Positions 1 to 11,204 of a stretch of 64,000 nt of DNA are shown in pieces; the first letter of the stretch is position 1, and the number at the start of each line of letters is the position of its first letter. This DNA is from Sporopachydermia quercuum (taxonomy: Eukaryota; Ascomycota; Sporopachydermiomycetes; Sporopachydermiales; Sporopachydermiaceae), in NCBI GenBank assembly GCA_001599295.1, contig BCGN01000006.1:558001-622000 (forward strand), read 5' to 3'. Both the position numbers and the translations under genes were made by a program. The notes under the pieces were generated by a model. It searched no databases. It was not told the origin of the DNA and worked only from the letters and a program-made list of their open reading frames with translations.

Positions 1-83
1 CACTCGTTACAAAATACAAAATACGAAATACGAAATCCAAATGATCATCATAATTTGAATACCTATCAATCATCAACCAACTC

Positions 84-1626
84 TCAAATCTTGATCTCTT
101 TCTCTTGCAAGAATTTATCCTTATTAAATCTCCAATGCTTTATAACAGGTGCAGGCTTGAGATCATCTTTGTCTCCAACTACTGAACCGCTCGGAACATT
201 ATTAATGGATAGTTGAGCCATGTTACTTAGTTCAATGAATGTTTTGTCTATTAGACCCAAGTCTGATTTGTCCAAATCATTTAACTCAGGTAACTTGATT
301 TTCTGTTCTTCATCAGCAAGTGTAGATAAATCAAACCAACGTCTAACCCATTCTTTCCCTTCAGCTTCTTCAGCTTTTCTCAAAACACGTTGTTCGTTTT
401 CGATCTTAGTCTTCTCTTGGTGAATTAAATCAAAATCACCTTTACGAACAGCTTCAGCCACTTTCTTCCATGCTTTCCTAGATTCCAAATCATGCTGCTC
501 TTCGATATCTTTGACTTCGAGATGTTGAGGTGGAACAACACTTGAATCATAAAACCATTCTTCATCATTCGAAAGCTTCTTGGCTTCGGAAGAAGATGAG
601 GCTTTTGATGAAAGCGATAGGCTGGATGTTGAATGAAGAAGTTCTGAATAGCTTTCTGAGAAGGTGGACATTTTTGGAGATATCTTGGAGATTTCATGCC
701 ATTGTCCACTAATAGTGTATAAAGCTAATTCCTTCTTTGAGCTACTTTTCTGATCTTTGTAGATACGAGCCTTAAAGGTGTGTTTCTTGCCAGAGAAGTA
801 ACCTCTGCCTGAAAACTCAATGACTGCAAAATATCCTGATGAACTTTGAATATATGTCTTATTATCCAATTCGACAAAAGGAGTAGCAACCATGAGACCT
901 TCAATATGTAAAGGAGGTAAAGTGATAAGGTATTTTTCACCCAAATTTTCATATGTCACAATAGTATGGCCGTACTGCTTGACGTTGATAGTGGTAGTTG
1001 AGATTGATGCTCTAATTCCAAAGTATCCTTCAAGGTAAGTTTTATTCTTTTCGTTAAAAATAGANTAAGCAGTAACAGGAGGATGATGAGAAACTTGTTC
1101 CGATAATAATACAGTTTCACCGACTTTTTCATCATCACTTGTCCATTTTCCAACAAACAATTCACCTAAAAATGGATTCAAAGGTTTCTTTTCGAATCCC
1201 ATCGATTCGTTACGAGAACAGTATTGAGATCTCAATGTTGAAATAAACCATCTTGTAACAGCTAGCATTCTATGTAAAGCTGCGGTTGATTCTGCTTCAG
1301 GATCCGATGATTCAGCTTTGATGAAATTCGGGGCAACAAATAAATCAGGATGTTCTGCCCAGAATTGAGAATACTCGACCAAAGATGTTGGAGATAAAAT
1401 AAAGGGTGGTGCTGTTAATGAAGATAAATCACCATTGTAAGAGGCAATTGACTTCAAGAATGAAGTCCATGATGATGACTAATAATATGACAATGGTTAG
1501 TGCACGATTTCAATAAATACTATCATCAGTGATGGAGTCTCTTGGTTGTCTACCTGTGTAGTCTGCATATCAAGTATCTCTACTTTCTAATTAATCTATN
1601 CCACTTACAGAAGCACTACTGGACAT
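84..1626 (-). CDS. KES1: Oxysterol-binding protein Kes1/Osh4, two exons
   Basis: Soluble lipid-transfer protein that exchanges ergosterol and PI4P between Golgi and ER and restrains Golgi secretory function. The coding exons read complement(84..1478, 1609..1626), 470 aa, close to the roughly 434 aa of yeast Kes1. Exon 1 encodes only six residues (MSSSAS). A 130-nt intron (GTAAGT, CACTAAC, TTATTAG) joins it to [10 protein letters not shown], the family's conserved start. The signature [11 protein letters not shown] lies at residues 133-143, and the N-terminal lid with the sterol-tunnel residues NPFLGELF is present. A serine-rich stretch of about 35 residues near position 280-310 is longer than in Saccharomyces. 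The C-terminal NAPSG-like motif ([13 protein letters not shown]) and HWRF are conserved. One N at 1066 falls in the third base of the codon after PPVTA. The spliced start is inferred from reading frame and family similarity; no ATG in the open frame of exon 2 fits. Confidence 0.95.
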
Positions 1627-2669
1627 TGTATTAAACTGGTGGTATCAACTATCTGTTCTCTTTTTCCCCACTTTACAATTCAATTATTTTCTTTCTACTT
1701 TTTGTTTTTCTTCTTTTACTTTCAATTGCTGTACTGCCGTTAGTTTTTGCTATTACTTTACATTCCCTTGTTACCCAATAACCATATACGAAATAACACA
1801 ACACTGCTGAAATATTCGATCCTCCGCTTTATATCTTCTTTTAAAATCTTCAATATGTATAATATCTATCCAATCGTCATTGATTGTAGATATATTCTAT
1901 ATTACCAATACCCAGTGGCCAGAGCTTATGCAGTCTCCATGTAGTTATGAAATAGTGATAGTATGACAACAACAATAGAATTCGCATNACAGCCAAGTCA
2001 ATCTTCACATAAATTTTGTCCCTTACTTTCATGAATTAACATGAACCAGCTTTTTCATTCTGCATATGCTATGAAGGTTGTAGCAGAATATTGGAATTGG
2101 AAATGTTTAGCTTACGGACAGATGTCTATCTTATGTCCGGTATTTTGGTTGATTTGACAACCATGAAAAAACATTATTGACCTTTCTTTGCTGATGAANT
2201 AAAAAGGGTCTCAGGAGATAAATGGATACGTGTCCCATTATAGGGAAATGAAATATAAAAATATTAACCAGTGTGCTCATTCATCTAATGATTTATGTAC
2301 GAGAGGGAAGATAAGAAGAGGTACAAGAAAGTTAAAGTGGATCGATCTGAGGTAGACTCATCACTGAAGAGGTGAAGTAAACAACCAGAGAGGAGTTGTG
2401 TTGTTACTGTCTACTATTTTAATATAAGGCGAAGGCAATGGTCAAAGTAAATCTTCTTATATCAAGATTATATTTCAAAGACANATAGATATACCCTGAT
2501 TCAAACAAATAATAATTACATTATTCGCAGCCCATAGTCTATCAGCGTTATCAGGAAATTAAGAAGACCCATTTCTTCTTTAACAGCCCGTCTACCAGGT
2601 TGTTTCGTTAGCTTTATATTAGATTTGAGCATAAAACAAAAAAGCATCCACCAAGTTTTATTTATTACA
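1627..2669. other. Divergent intergenic region KES1 / dioxygenase
   Basis: About 1.04 kb between two divergently transcribed genes, so it should hold both promoters. It contains pyrimidine-rich runs near 1660-1730 and three N bases (1987, 2199, 2484). I see no RNA gene, no repeat and no convincing coding exon. Confidence 0.6.
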
Positions 2670-3593
2670 ATGACACGGCAAGATTATCTATCGCCTGAAC
2701 AGCTAGAAACATTTCATCAAGAAGGTTGTCTTTGCGTGCCAGATTTTCTCACCGAGGAGACAATCCAATCAACTTTTGATACTATTAATAATGAACTACT
2801 TCCATCTTTTTCGTTCGATGATCACCCTCTGACAAAATTTACTACTGGTGACTCGGTATCTTCTCAACATATAGGCGATAAATATTTTCTTGATTCTAGT
2901 GATAAAATTGCGTACTTTTTTGAACCAGATGCCATTAATTCTGACACGGGAGAGTTAACTAAACCATTGAACAAAGCACTTAACAAAATAGGTCATTCTC
3001 TTCACGAGCTATCACCGACTTTCAAAACGATTTCATTTGACAAGCGGCTACAACAAATTGCCTTGCAGCTCAGTTTCCATAACCCAAGGATATTGCAGTC
3101 AATGATCATATTCAAGCAGCCAGAAATCGGTGGAAAGGTCCCTTCTCATCAAGATTCAGTGTTTCTGTATACCGATCCACCGTCAGCAGTTGGATTTTGG
3201 TTCGCCTTACAGGATTGTACTATTGCCAATGGATGCTTAAGCTACGTCCCTGGTTCCCATAAAACCAACGGCATCAACAAGAGATTTGTGAAGTCTGACA
3301 CAGGAGGAACAACGTTCATTCCATGGGGAAATGATCAGCCAGATCCCAAAGAACATTGCGATGAAGATTTCAAAATAGTTGAATGCAAAGCTGGATCGTT
3401 AATACTGATTCATGGATCAGTTCTGCATAAATCAGAAAAGAATACCAGTGAGAAAAGTAGATACGCCTACACGTTTCATGTCATTGAAGGTGATTATAAA
3501 TATGATGAACGGAATTGGCTTCAAATTCCTCCTTGTGAAGAAGGAGGGGCCAACTTTTCAGAACTCCTAACTAACGAACGCAATGATGAATGA
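2670..3593 (+). CDS. PHYHD1-like phytanoyl-CoA dioxygenase family protein
   Basis: Fe(II)/2-oxoglutarate-dependent dioxygenase of the PhyH superfamily, 307 aa, most like animal PHYHD1. The start is the ATG giving MTRQDYLSPEQL, which matches the family N-terminus (LSPxQLxxFxxxG). The metal-binding HxD is H160-Q161-D162 in the context SHQDSVFLYT. The distal histidine is H253 in GSVLHKSEKN, and the 2-oxoglutarate arginine is R264 in SRYAYTFH. FKQPEIGGKVPSHQD and the NGCLSYVPGSH block are also typical. No signal peptide or peroxisomal C-terminal tripeptide is visible (it ends NERNDE), which suggests a cytosolic location. The true substrate is unknown; human PHYHD1 does not act well on phytanoyl-CoA. 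It is convergent with ERG9, separated by 375 bp. Confidence 0.9.
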   Translation: MTRQDYLSPEQLETFHQEGCLCVPDFLTEETIQSTFDTINNELLPSFSFDDHPLTKFTTGDSVSSQHIGDKYFLDSSDKIAYFFEPDAINSDTGELTKPLNKALNKIGHSLHELSPTFKTISFDKRLQQIALQLSFHNPRILQSMIIFKQPEIGGKVPSHQDSVFLYTDPPSAVGFWFALQDCTIANGCLSYVPGSHKTNGINKRFVKSDTGGTTFIPWGNDQPDPKEHCDEDFKIVECKAGSLILIHGSVLHKSEKNTSEKSRYAYTFHVIEGDYKYDERNWLQIPPCEEGGANFSELLTNERNDE

Positions 3594-3968
3594 ATAGTAA
3601 ACAAACAACTAATACGAGAGACAATTACTCATTGCCGTTCAGTAATAATATAGACAGTATAACTCGTTTAAGACTAAATTTGATTCAAACCCCATAAATT
3701 ACTACTATCTACATATAATATTAGAAGGACAATACTATTTGAATTATTAGCTTCATAGTTTTCATTTTCATTTTTTTTTTCACATCATAAAATCACTGTT
3801 TATTTCAACAACGCACCGCACCAATCCAAAAAACAACGTTAGGAGCAAAAAGTGATAAACAAGAAGTAAGGAAGAATAACTTGTAAGAGTGAGAATAAGT
3901 GAATCAAGATGAATCAATATGGATTATAGTAGGCATTTGAAAGGATATCGGGATTTGAGTATAACGTA
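3594..3968. other. Convergent spacer, dioxygenase / ERG9
   Basis: The 375 bp between two convergent stops hold a poly-T run (about 3770-3780) and A-rich sequence consistent with 3' end formation on both strands. A short open frame (3919-4266, plus) is only the antisense of the ERG9 C-terminus. Confidence 0.6.
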
Positions 3969-5354
3969 TTATAAATCTTCACGTGCTGCTTTGAATACAG
4001 CAGATGTCAAATCTTTTGAACTGAGATCTGAAAAATCGGCTCCCAAAAATATAGCAAGAGAAACCATTAAACTACCAACCAAAAACAACGATCCCAATGC
4101 CACACATAAGAACAATCCGTCTTCAGAAGCAGAAGTCTTGGCAATATCCCTATTAGTGTCCTTGATTCTGCTATCAAGTGGTAGTTCTTCTTCAGGAACA
4201 TCAGTAGGGAAGTACTCCTCAAGACATTGTTCAATCTTACCACACAAAATACCAATTTTGAGATAATTAGGATCTTCCACCGGTGATTTATGATGAATCT
4301 TTCTGACATACTCTTTAAATATTTCGCAAGTACCTTTGAAGCTTCTAGCTTGAAGTATCAGTTTACATGTTTGGCCTTTTCTGATTTTGATATTACGAGA
4401 AAATATCTGATCATTTTGGAAAACTAATTCCAAAGTAGCAATAGCCATAACTTGAGGAATAGAACAGAAATTATAGAGAGAACGTTCGTAAACTAAAGAT
4501 AGATACTTAAGAACATCAGGAACGTGNTCCAGCGCATTAAGCACCAAGTCCGATTCACAATGCATTCTTGCTTCGTGAAATTCAGTGTTCTCATCAAGAA
4601 AATCTTCTAATGAATTCTTAGCATATTTGCCCCAGATTTCTTTAGGCCAAAAAGATCTATTATCAACCAAATCTTCATGATAGTCTCTGATAATATTTGT
4701 TTTCTGTAGAAAAAGACCCATGGATATATACAATTGTCTTTCCTCTAATAGTGATTCATCGGCAAAACCAGCAATGACTGATAATTGTGTCAATCCTTCT
4801 CCTACTAAACCGGCAACATAATAGCAATATAAATCATAATCCTTAACAGTTTCAACACCATGAAGATTGAAGTTTTCATCTGTTGCATAATCAGCCATAC
4901 CATTACCCATCTTCTTTGTAATATCACTGATTACTTTCTTGTATGCTGGTTTTATTTTTCTCAATTCAATAAGAATACAATTAAAATTTTCCAAAACAAT
5001 CGCGTCTTTCTCTTTACTATCGTGGAAAGACCATTCTTCTAAATCCAATTTCTCATGAAAGCTTCTAAGTAATGGTAGCTTCACCTTTGGATCTAATGTC
5101 ATATCATCTTCTACCGTATCCAAGGCTCTGAGAATTATATAGAAGAGCATAATAACGTCACGTAATTCAGGATGTAANTCAATAATNACTGCAGCAAAAG
5201 ATCTTGAAGTTTTATCCAATAAACTGTAACATTCTATCAGAGTTTCCGGCTCTTCTTTAATATTACGTGCATGTTCTGACTTTCGGAGGAATTTCAGCTC
5301 AATGGCTGCCCGAAATTCATCAGGATGGAATAGTAAATCAATAACTTTCCCCAT
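3969..5354 (-). CDS. ERG9: Squalene synthase (farnesyl-diphosphate farnesyltransferase)
   Basis: Condenses two farnesyl diphosphates to squalene with NADPH, the first committed step of sterol synthesis, at the ER membrane. The protein has 461 aa from ATG 5354 ([13 protein letters not shown]), matching the yeast start MGKLLQLALHP. The first Asp-rich motif DTVEDD is at residues 79-84 and the second, DYHED, near residue 222. The block [10 protein letters not shown] is conserved as [12 protein letters not shown]-terminal hydrophobic helix ([20 protein letters not shown]) is the membrane anchor. N bases at 4527, 5178 and 5187 all fall in third codon positions. A CTG codon falls on the conserved Leu of LNAL.HV, supporting CTG as Leu. 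The ATG fits without an upstream exon. Confidence 0.97.
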   Translation of the reverse strand: MGKVIDLLFHPDEFRAAIELKFLRKSEHARNIKEEPETLIECYSLLDKTSRSFAAXIIXLHPELRDVIMLFYIILRALDTVEDDMTLDPKVKLPLLRSFHEKLDLEEWSFHDSKEKDAIVLENFNCILIELRKIKPAYKKVISDITKKMGNGMADYATDENFNLHGVETVKDYDLYCYYVAGLVGEGLTQLSVIAGFADESLLEERQLYISMGLFLQKTNIIRDYHEDLVDNRSFWPKEIWGKYAKNSLEDFLDENTEFHEARMHCESDLVLNALXHVPDVLKYLSLVYERSLYNFCSIPQVMAIATLELVFQNDQIFSRNIKIRKGQTCKLILQARSFKGTCEIFKEYVRKIHHKSPVEDPNYLKIGILCGKIEQCLEEYFPTDVPEEELPLDSRIKDTNRDIAKTSASEDGLFLCVALGSLFLVGSLMVSLAIFLGADFSDLSSKDLTSAVFKAAREDL

Positions 5355-8347
5355 ATTCTTAATTACAGCCAATCAATGAACACTTTTGTTGATAAATCAC
5401 TTGCAAATAAACTCACACCGATAATTGATTCATTAAAAAAAGATTTGACGTTAATAGTATGTCTATGGTAATTTTTTGTAATCTTTCTACACCTACTATT
5501 GTAATCAGTTGATCAGGGACATCCCATGTTGATAATTCCAGTTCACCAATTAATCCAATAACGCGCAATGTGAGGTTCTATCCGGGTAATTTTAACTACC
5601 GAAGAAGGCAATTCTGAAAGGGTATGAAGCGAGATGTGAAGACGTTATATATGTGGGGCTGAATTTATCTAAATGAATTTAATAATCTTGAATTATGCCA
5701 AAATACATATCAAGGAAAACAAGAATAACATCAGACGGTTAATAAATCTAAATAAAGAAGTTGAAAACACCCGTTTGGCTTTTCTTATTTAGAGAAATTA
5801 GTAGTTAGAAAGCTGTTAATTGTTCATCAAGCAAGAGTTAGCTTTCATGCATTATATTGGAGATTCTGAGGCTGGATGTAACTCAGCGCGGAAGTTACAC
5901 TTCGATCTTTCGACTTTTCGACTTTTGGATGAGATTTGTCATTGTATTATCTGATTGAAAGTATAAGTGATTATTTCATGTGAAAATGCTCAAGCGAAGT
6001 ATATAAATAAAATATTAATTTGGGTTTTAGGTTTTCTTCAATTCTATATTTAGCTCAGGAGGATGCCGATCATCGTAAGAATTAAGTTGAACTCTTCGGA
6101 GCAATCTGGAGTAAAAAGTATGCAAGAACATGCAGTTGATGCATAATACTACTGATTTCTCATATGATCCTTGTCGTTCCTATCAAATTTGGCTAGAACT
6201 AAGTATTTTTTTATCATCATACGGCAGCGATCCTTTCATCAGAAATCACAATTTAGTAGCACCTATTAATGCTGATCTGATGGTCTCAGCAGAAGTGCAA
6301 CCGATTCTTTTGATCTCAGATTCGGGCCTTAAATATCTCCAGCTAAGCATGTCATAGTAAATTCATCAACACGATCAATATAGAAAGTATGTTACATTCA
6401 ATAAACGCTAATACTTAAAACGTGCTTCAATGGAGATAGCTTCACAGAAACATAGTAATAACAATCATAGAGACCTACATCGGATCCTTCAATCTCACAA
6501 CAGGTTAATCTTTCTCTTTCCCCAACAGCATCATTAAGTACAGTACAACAATAAACGCCATCACCTCAATATTGGAAATATGGGAATTGTTACTTCATAT
6601 TTGTTCCTTATAAAAGGGAACAAATCTAACTTGTCTGTTAAAACATTTCGTCCTGTCATGCCATTGCTGCTTTATCTAATGTTATACCTTTTGTAGTGTT
6701 CACTTTCAGGAACACAAAAGAACACTAAACTTATAAGTAAGTAAGATTATTTCAGAGGTACCAACTTTGAGTTCAAGTAAGTGCTGCTAGATGCTAGTTT
6801 TACAGATCAACAATGAGTGACAATGCCACAATGCTCGTTTTCTATATTAGCAAGGATACTACAAGGCGCAGCAATATTTACTAAGATAGAATCTGCTCTC
6901 CTTTCTTTCATATCCAGTTTACACAAGAGTTTAATATGCCAAATACCATAGATGAAATAGACGTTTTGTCATTCGAAACATCTTACTATAGAGAATCTTA
7001 ACGAATAATGAGAATTCGCTTGATTACATTCAATTCTTAAACATGTCCAATTGATTTAGAAACTTCGAGAAACAAAGATCATTCTACAACTAGGGCGTAA
7101 AAGNAGCACGAGATGATATCCATAGAAAGTTTCGGTTTCAGATTATTGCAAAGTGACAAAGTAATATGATAGAGAAAAGTCTACTGATAAGTGAAAAGAC
7201 ATTTTGATTTAATTCTCTGAACTGAAAGAGGACTTTGAAGACCATTGATAATCGTTACACTCGTTAAAACAGGATAAACAGCATTGTGATAGTGATAATA
7301 TTATTACTATCAGAATCATGATGAGCGATCATAATCTCATTTGTACATATAATCAGCAAACTCTAATATCGCTATACAAACATACAATTACAACTAACGG
7401 TTATGATATTTAGCATAACAAAATTCTCCTGGATAGGTTTATGATTATGTAATTAAAAACTAGATCAGGAGATTTCTTTTTTCTCTGGCTAAACCTATTT
7501 CATCAAAGTTCAATTTTGATATCATAATAAACAGAAATACCTTATTGTGGTCAAGACTATTCATATGAAATTGAAATATTAATAATTACATGAATTTGGA
7601 ATAACTTAACTTTAATTTCTCAGTAAAAACAGTCTCATTGTTACTTTATTTGTCAAATTGGCCCAATTAACTCTTTTGGTTGTACCTTGCATGAAGGCTC
7701 GCCTCCAACAATTTCTCTAAAAGGCCCCAGCAAACTAACTATACTCTCGATATTCTCTGCCTTAAGTATATACATATATATGTAATATAGTGTGATAATA
7801 AAAGAACCATTCACTGTTGTTTCAATATCAATTCTAGTTCCTTTTCTTGTATTTCCAATCAAATTTTTTCTCTTCTGCACTTTACTGACCTGAGTCCGCC
7901 GCAGCGGCCTTTAAGCTGTGAATGTATAATATTATTACAGTCTGATTTCATTATCAGAGAGTCATATTAATTAAGTTTGGAATCTGTTAAAAGAAACTGA
8001 ACTTTATTTCAAACTAGTCAAACCTTCAACACTATTGCTAGATGAAAATGTGTGTAGTGAGTGCAGCAGATGTGTGAAGTTATGAGTATCAGTCAGTTAG
8101 TAGTGATCTAAGTAAAAAATTCTGAAGGCTCCAAATGATGCAAAGTTTGTTCACATAAATAAATGGTAGAGCTAAGGGGATAGCAAGAAACTAGAGGTAA
8201 TGAGGACATAATATATACTTTTACTCGGTATGGAGAGTAAGACCATAGGCATGTCATCTCAAATGCTTGTGACAGGCCAACTTCAATCACTTTTCTCTAA
8301 CATTTTCATAATTGCAACTACGTTTCGCTTGCTACAATTCATATGAT
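5355..8347. other. Long intergenic region upstream of ERG9
   Basis: About 3 kb of AT-rich DNA without a supportable intact gene. Short open frames at 6130-6357, 7653-7880 and 8108-8290 have no recognisable motif and chance-like length. A small GC-rich patch lies near 7895-7912. The decayed gene at 8348-8785 lies at its right end. Confidence 0.5.
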
Positions 8348-8785
8348 TCACAGCCTCACTGTCACTACTAAAAAAGAACTGGCTTCTTTATCATCACCGT
8401 CATCGTTATCATCATATTTTACACCAAACTTTCTTCTCTTTGCTCCATTTCCCAATAAAGAGCATCGCTGAAGACTAATAGCTGTATTGGCACGTTTCAA
8501 TGGCGAGTGTGTAGCACCAGATTTTAGATTACCATCGAAAAGTACAGCAGGTCCTCCGAAGTCTTCTCAGTATTCAAATTTACTCGGACTTTTCGTAATG
8601 GCGCCGGCCTGTCAGGAGAATCTTCCTCTGGTGGCAAAAGATCAGTAGTAGGATCATATCGATCATCAGTTTTTCTTGAAGGGTCTTCTTTGGTGCTTAA
8701 ATCATGTACATCTTTGATTTAGTGATTGGTTTGTTGACTACTTTGCCAACCTTGAGCCTGAACCTTTAGCATGAACCTGAGTCAT
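8348..8785 (-). pseudogene. Decayed gene, unidentified
   Basis: On the minus strand, successive stretches look like real coding sequence but lie in different frames. It starts at ATG 8785 (MTQVHAKGSGSRLAK) and then runs through a Lys-rich stretch (VVNKPITKSK). An acidic, proline-containing stretch follows, ending in RPAPLRKVRVNLNTEK, and then a fragment with SPLKRANTAISL, GAKRRKFGVKYDD and an Asp-rich tail. At least three frame changes are needed within about 440 bp and no splice signals explain them. The composition (basic patches, an S-P-x-K phosphosite, an acidic run) suggests a nuclear, perhaps cell-cycle regulated, protein, but I recognise no family. Sequencing error is a less likely explanation because neighbouring genes are clean. 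Confidence 0.5.
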
Positions 8786-9459
8786 TTTGACTTCGAAATT
8801 AAAGGTTTACGAAAAAGATCAAAGTTCAATCAATCATTATGGTTTTATATGGTGATTCACTCTAATCTCCTGCTTACAGTCAATCTCACACATCTCCTTT
8901 TGACTTAAAGTTGGAGCTAGAAGCTAACTTTATTGGAATCCGGAAGAATTGTTCTAAACTTAAATTCAAGTTTCAGAAGAATTGTGCCACCAATTATTCT
9001 CCGTTCTTAAAATATACTGTCCCTTATGAATACTTCTTCTATAATAATCAGCATGTTCTTGTTCTACTTTGGTTTCAGCGTTTTTTTTGTTATCAATTTG
9101 ATTGCTGAGATGTAAGGCACGGGTTATTTAAGTGAGATTCAAAGGCAAATAGCAGTTGGATTAGCAATATTTGTTTCGATCGTCAGCCATATGTTCTTAG
9201 TTGGCTAGCGGTGAAAAATAGAAATATAAGTATATATCAACATTAAGTAAATCATTATATCAGCAAGATTATTTTAACTTGATCAAACTATCGATCAATA
9301 GACAGTCAGGTATAATTCAAAAAGATACTCTGCTCCTTGAAAAGTCTGATCAAGAGGCAGCAGCGAATAATCAGGTAAATATTTTGCTATTCTCTGATAA
9401 AAATAACAACATTCTGGTCTCAAACCTCATAGTCCATATTATCAAAACACGTCACTAAG
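8786..9459. other. Upstream region of the RTA1-like gene
   Basis: About 670 bp, AT-rich, holding the presumed promoter of the gene at 9460. A 65-codon open frame (8911-9108) has no motif and is probably chance. I see nothing else. Confidence 0.5.
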
Positions 9460-10542
9460 ATGAGTTCTACATCAACATTCTTACCGTTACCAACGGAATC
9501 TTTCTCGCAGGAGTATTCTTCAGCTGATGACGATGAGTCATACAACTTGTATGGTATGGTACCATCATTAGCTGGCAATCTGGCTATGCTCATTATAATG
9601 GCAGTTCTTTTAGTTGTCCAAACATTATTGAGTTTGAAATTCAGACAATGGTGGTTTGGCGGTGCCTTTTTCTGCGGCTGTTTACTTGAATCATTAGGTT
9701 ATATTGGTAGAGTAATTTCTAGTTCAGATCAAGAAGACATAAATGCTTTTTTACTTCAGATTGTCTGTTTGACTCTTGCTCCGGCGTTTATAATGGCAGG
9801 TGTTTATTACTTATTGGCTAAATTAGTTGTGATATATGGTAGGAAGTATTCATATTTGAAACCATTGCATTATTCCTACATCTTTGTCTGTGGTGATTTG
9901 TTCTCTATTATCATTCAAGGTATTGGCGGTGGTATTGCATCATCGGCCTTGCAAGCAAATGAATCCACCGATAGTGGTACTCATATTATGGTGGCAGGTC
10001 TTGTAATTCAAGTGGTCACTATGACTGTTTTCTTCTTTTTCTTATTCACCTTTATCTACAAATCTAAAAAGGATGAATATAAATACCTGAAAGCTGTTGA
10101 TAGTTTAGGAAAGAATGTATCTTATCATGAGCAAAATGACGTTGAAGATCCTTTTGATCCAAGATTCAGAGTCTTAAGGGCGACATGGTACTTCAGAATT
10201 TTTCCTTATGTGATCGTGCTTTCTTCTTTATTCGTGTACGTTCGATGTATTTACAGAGTGGCCGAACTATCTGAAGGTTGGGAAGGTTATTTGATTACTA
10301 CTGAAATATATTTCCTCATTCTTGATGCTTTAATGATGGCATTGGCTATTTTCACACTAACTATATGGCATCCTGGATTTTCACTTGGTGCTGGCCACAT
10401 TCCTTTACAAAATCCTGATGCTCTTCCTAATCCTGGTAAGAAGAAGCTATTCTCTAGATTCAAGTTTAGGAAAGGTCAAACAGCAGAAGAAACTTACATC
10501 GATTTAGAGAGTTTGAGAAATAGAGATGGATCCTCTAACTAA
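9460..10542 (+). CDS. RTA1-family seven-helix membrane protein
   Basis: Member of the fungal lipid-translocating exporter family (RTA1, RSB1, RTM1, PUG1), linked in yeast to resistance to 7-aminocholesterol, long-chain-base export and haem/protoporphyrin transport. It has 360 aa with seven hydrophobic segments at about residues 38-58, 65-85, 100-122, 138-158, 175-203, 250-268 and 285-305. An acidic Ser-rich N-terminus precedes them and a basic tail follows (KKKLFSRFKFRKG). Family hallmarks are RCIYRVAELSEGWEG near residue 260, a Tyr/Asp-containing helix (EIYFLILDALMM) and IWHPGFSLG at the end of helix 7. The start is ATG 9460. Which paralogue it matches cannot be told from sequence alone. It is convergent with the PET20-like gene. 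Confidence 0.9.
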   Translation: MSSTSTFLPLPTESFSQEYSSADDDESYNLYGMVPSLAGNLAMLIIMAVLLVVQTLLSLKFRQWWFGGAFFCGCLLESLGYIGRVISSSDQEDINAFLLQIVCLTLAPAFIMAGVYYLLAKLVVIYGRKYSYLKPLHYSYIFVCGDLFSIIIQGIGGGIASSALQANESTDSGTHIMVAGLVIQVVTMTVFFFFLFTFIYKSKKDEYKYLKAVDSLGKNVSYHEQNDVEDPFDPRFRVLRATWYFRIFPYVIVLSSLFVYVRCIYRVAELSEGWEGYLITTEIYFLILDALMMALAIFTLTIWHPGFSLGAGHIPLQNPDALPNPGKKKLFSRFKFRKGQTAEETYIDLESLRNRDGSSN

Positions 10543-11204
10543 TACATGNTACAACGACAGTTAAAAAAATATTCTTTCTTCCTTTCTAAATTTTTATCAA
10601 GATAAATCATGCAATGACCACCGAAAGTATCTGGGAGGATTTATGACAAATGGACGCATCTAGCGATTTTATTATTACTATCATTTTTGTTTTTGCTTAT
10701 GTCAAGACTTATTTTTTGTTTACTGATTAGAATCCAATTCTTACGTGGTATAGTAGTAGTGAATATTTCTGCATTCATATAATGTATCTTATTGATTGTT
10801 ATGATATAAATTGTGTGATGAACCGTAGCAGTGAAGCAGTTGTACTAATTGGAGATATTAATGTGATGTGACATGAACAGGAACAAACGTAATTGTTTGA
10901 TTTCAGAATATCCCGCCTTTCGCAAATAGAGCAGTATGAAACTCATGAAAATAATTAAACATAGACCGACCGGACCAAGATAAATAGAGAAAGCATGTAA
11001 ATTATAGAGTTATAGAAAAATAATGAGTACTAATTTACCCAAACCAATGAAGTCTCTGATCATCCTAGATGCAAGAAACCAAACCAAACCAGCCACCAAA
11101 AAAAATGATATAATTATGGTATACTGAAAAATACCATTGAATGTTGTTAAGAGAAACTGATGAAGCTAGACCACAGTTTCAACACGAAATATTTGATTTG
11201 CCGT
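10543..11204. other. Convergent spacer
   Basis: The 660 bp between two convergent genes are AT-rich with T-runs just after the RTA1-like stop (10562-10595). No gene or repeat is visible. Confidence 0.55.

Noticed and set aside
1458-1478. KES1 starting at an in-exon TTG
   Set aside because: The family N-terminus and splice signals show the frame continues upstream to an acceptor and a 6-codon first exon.
8108-8290. 60-codon minus-strand frame just downstream of the decayed gene
   Set aside because: Could be its continuation, but the composition is not convincing and no motif links the two.
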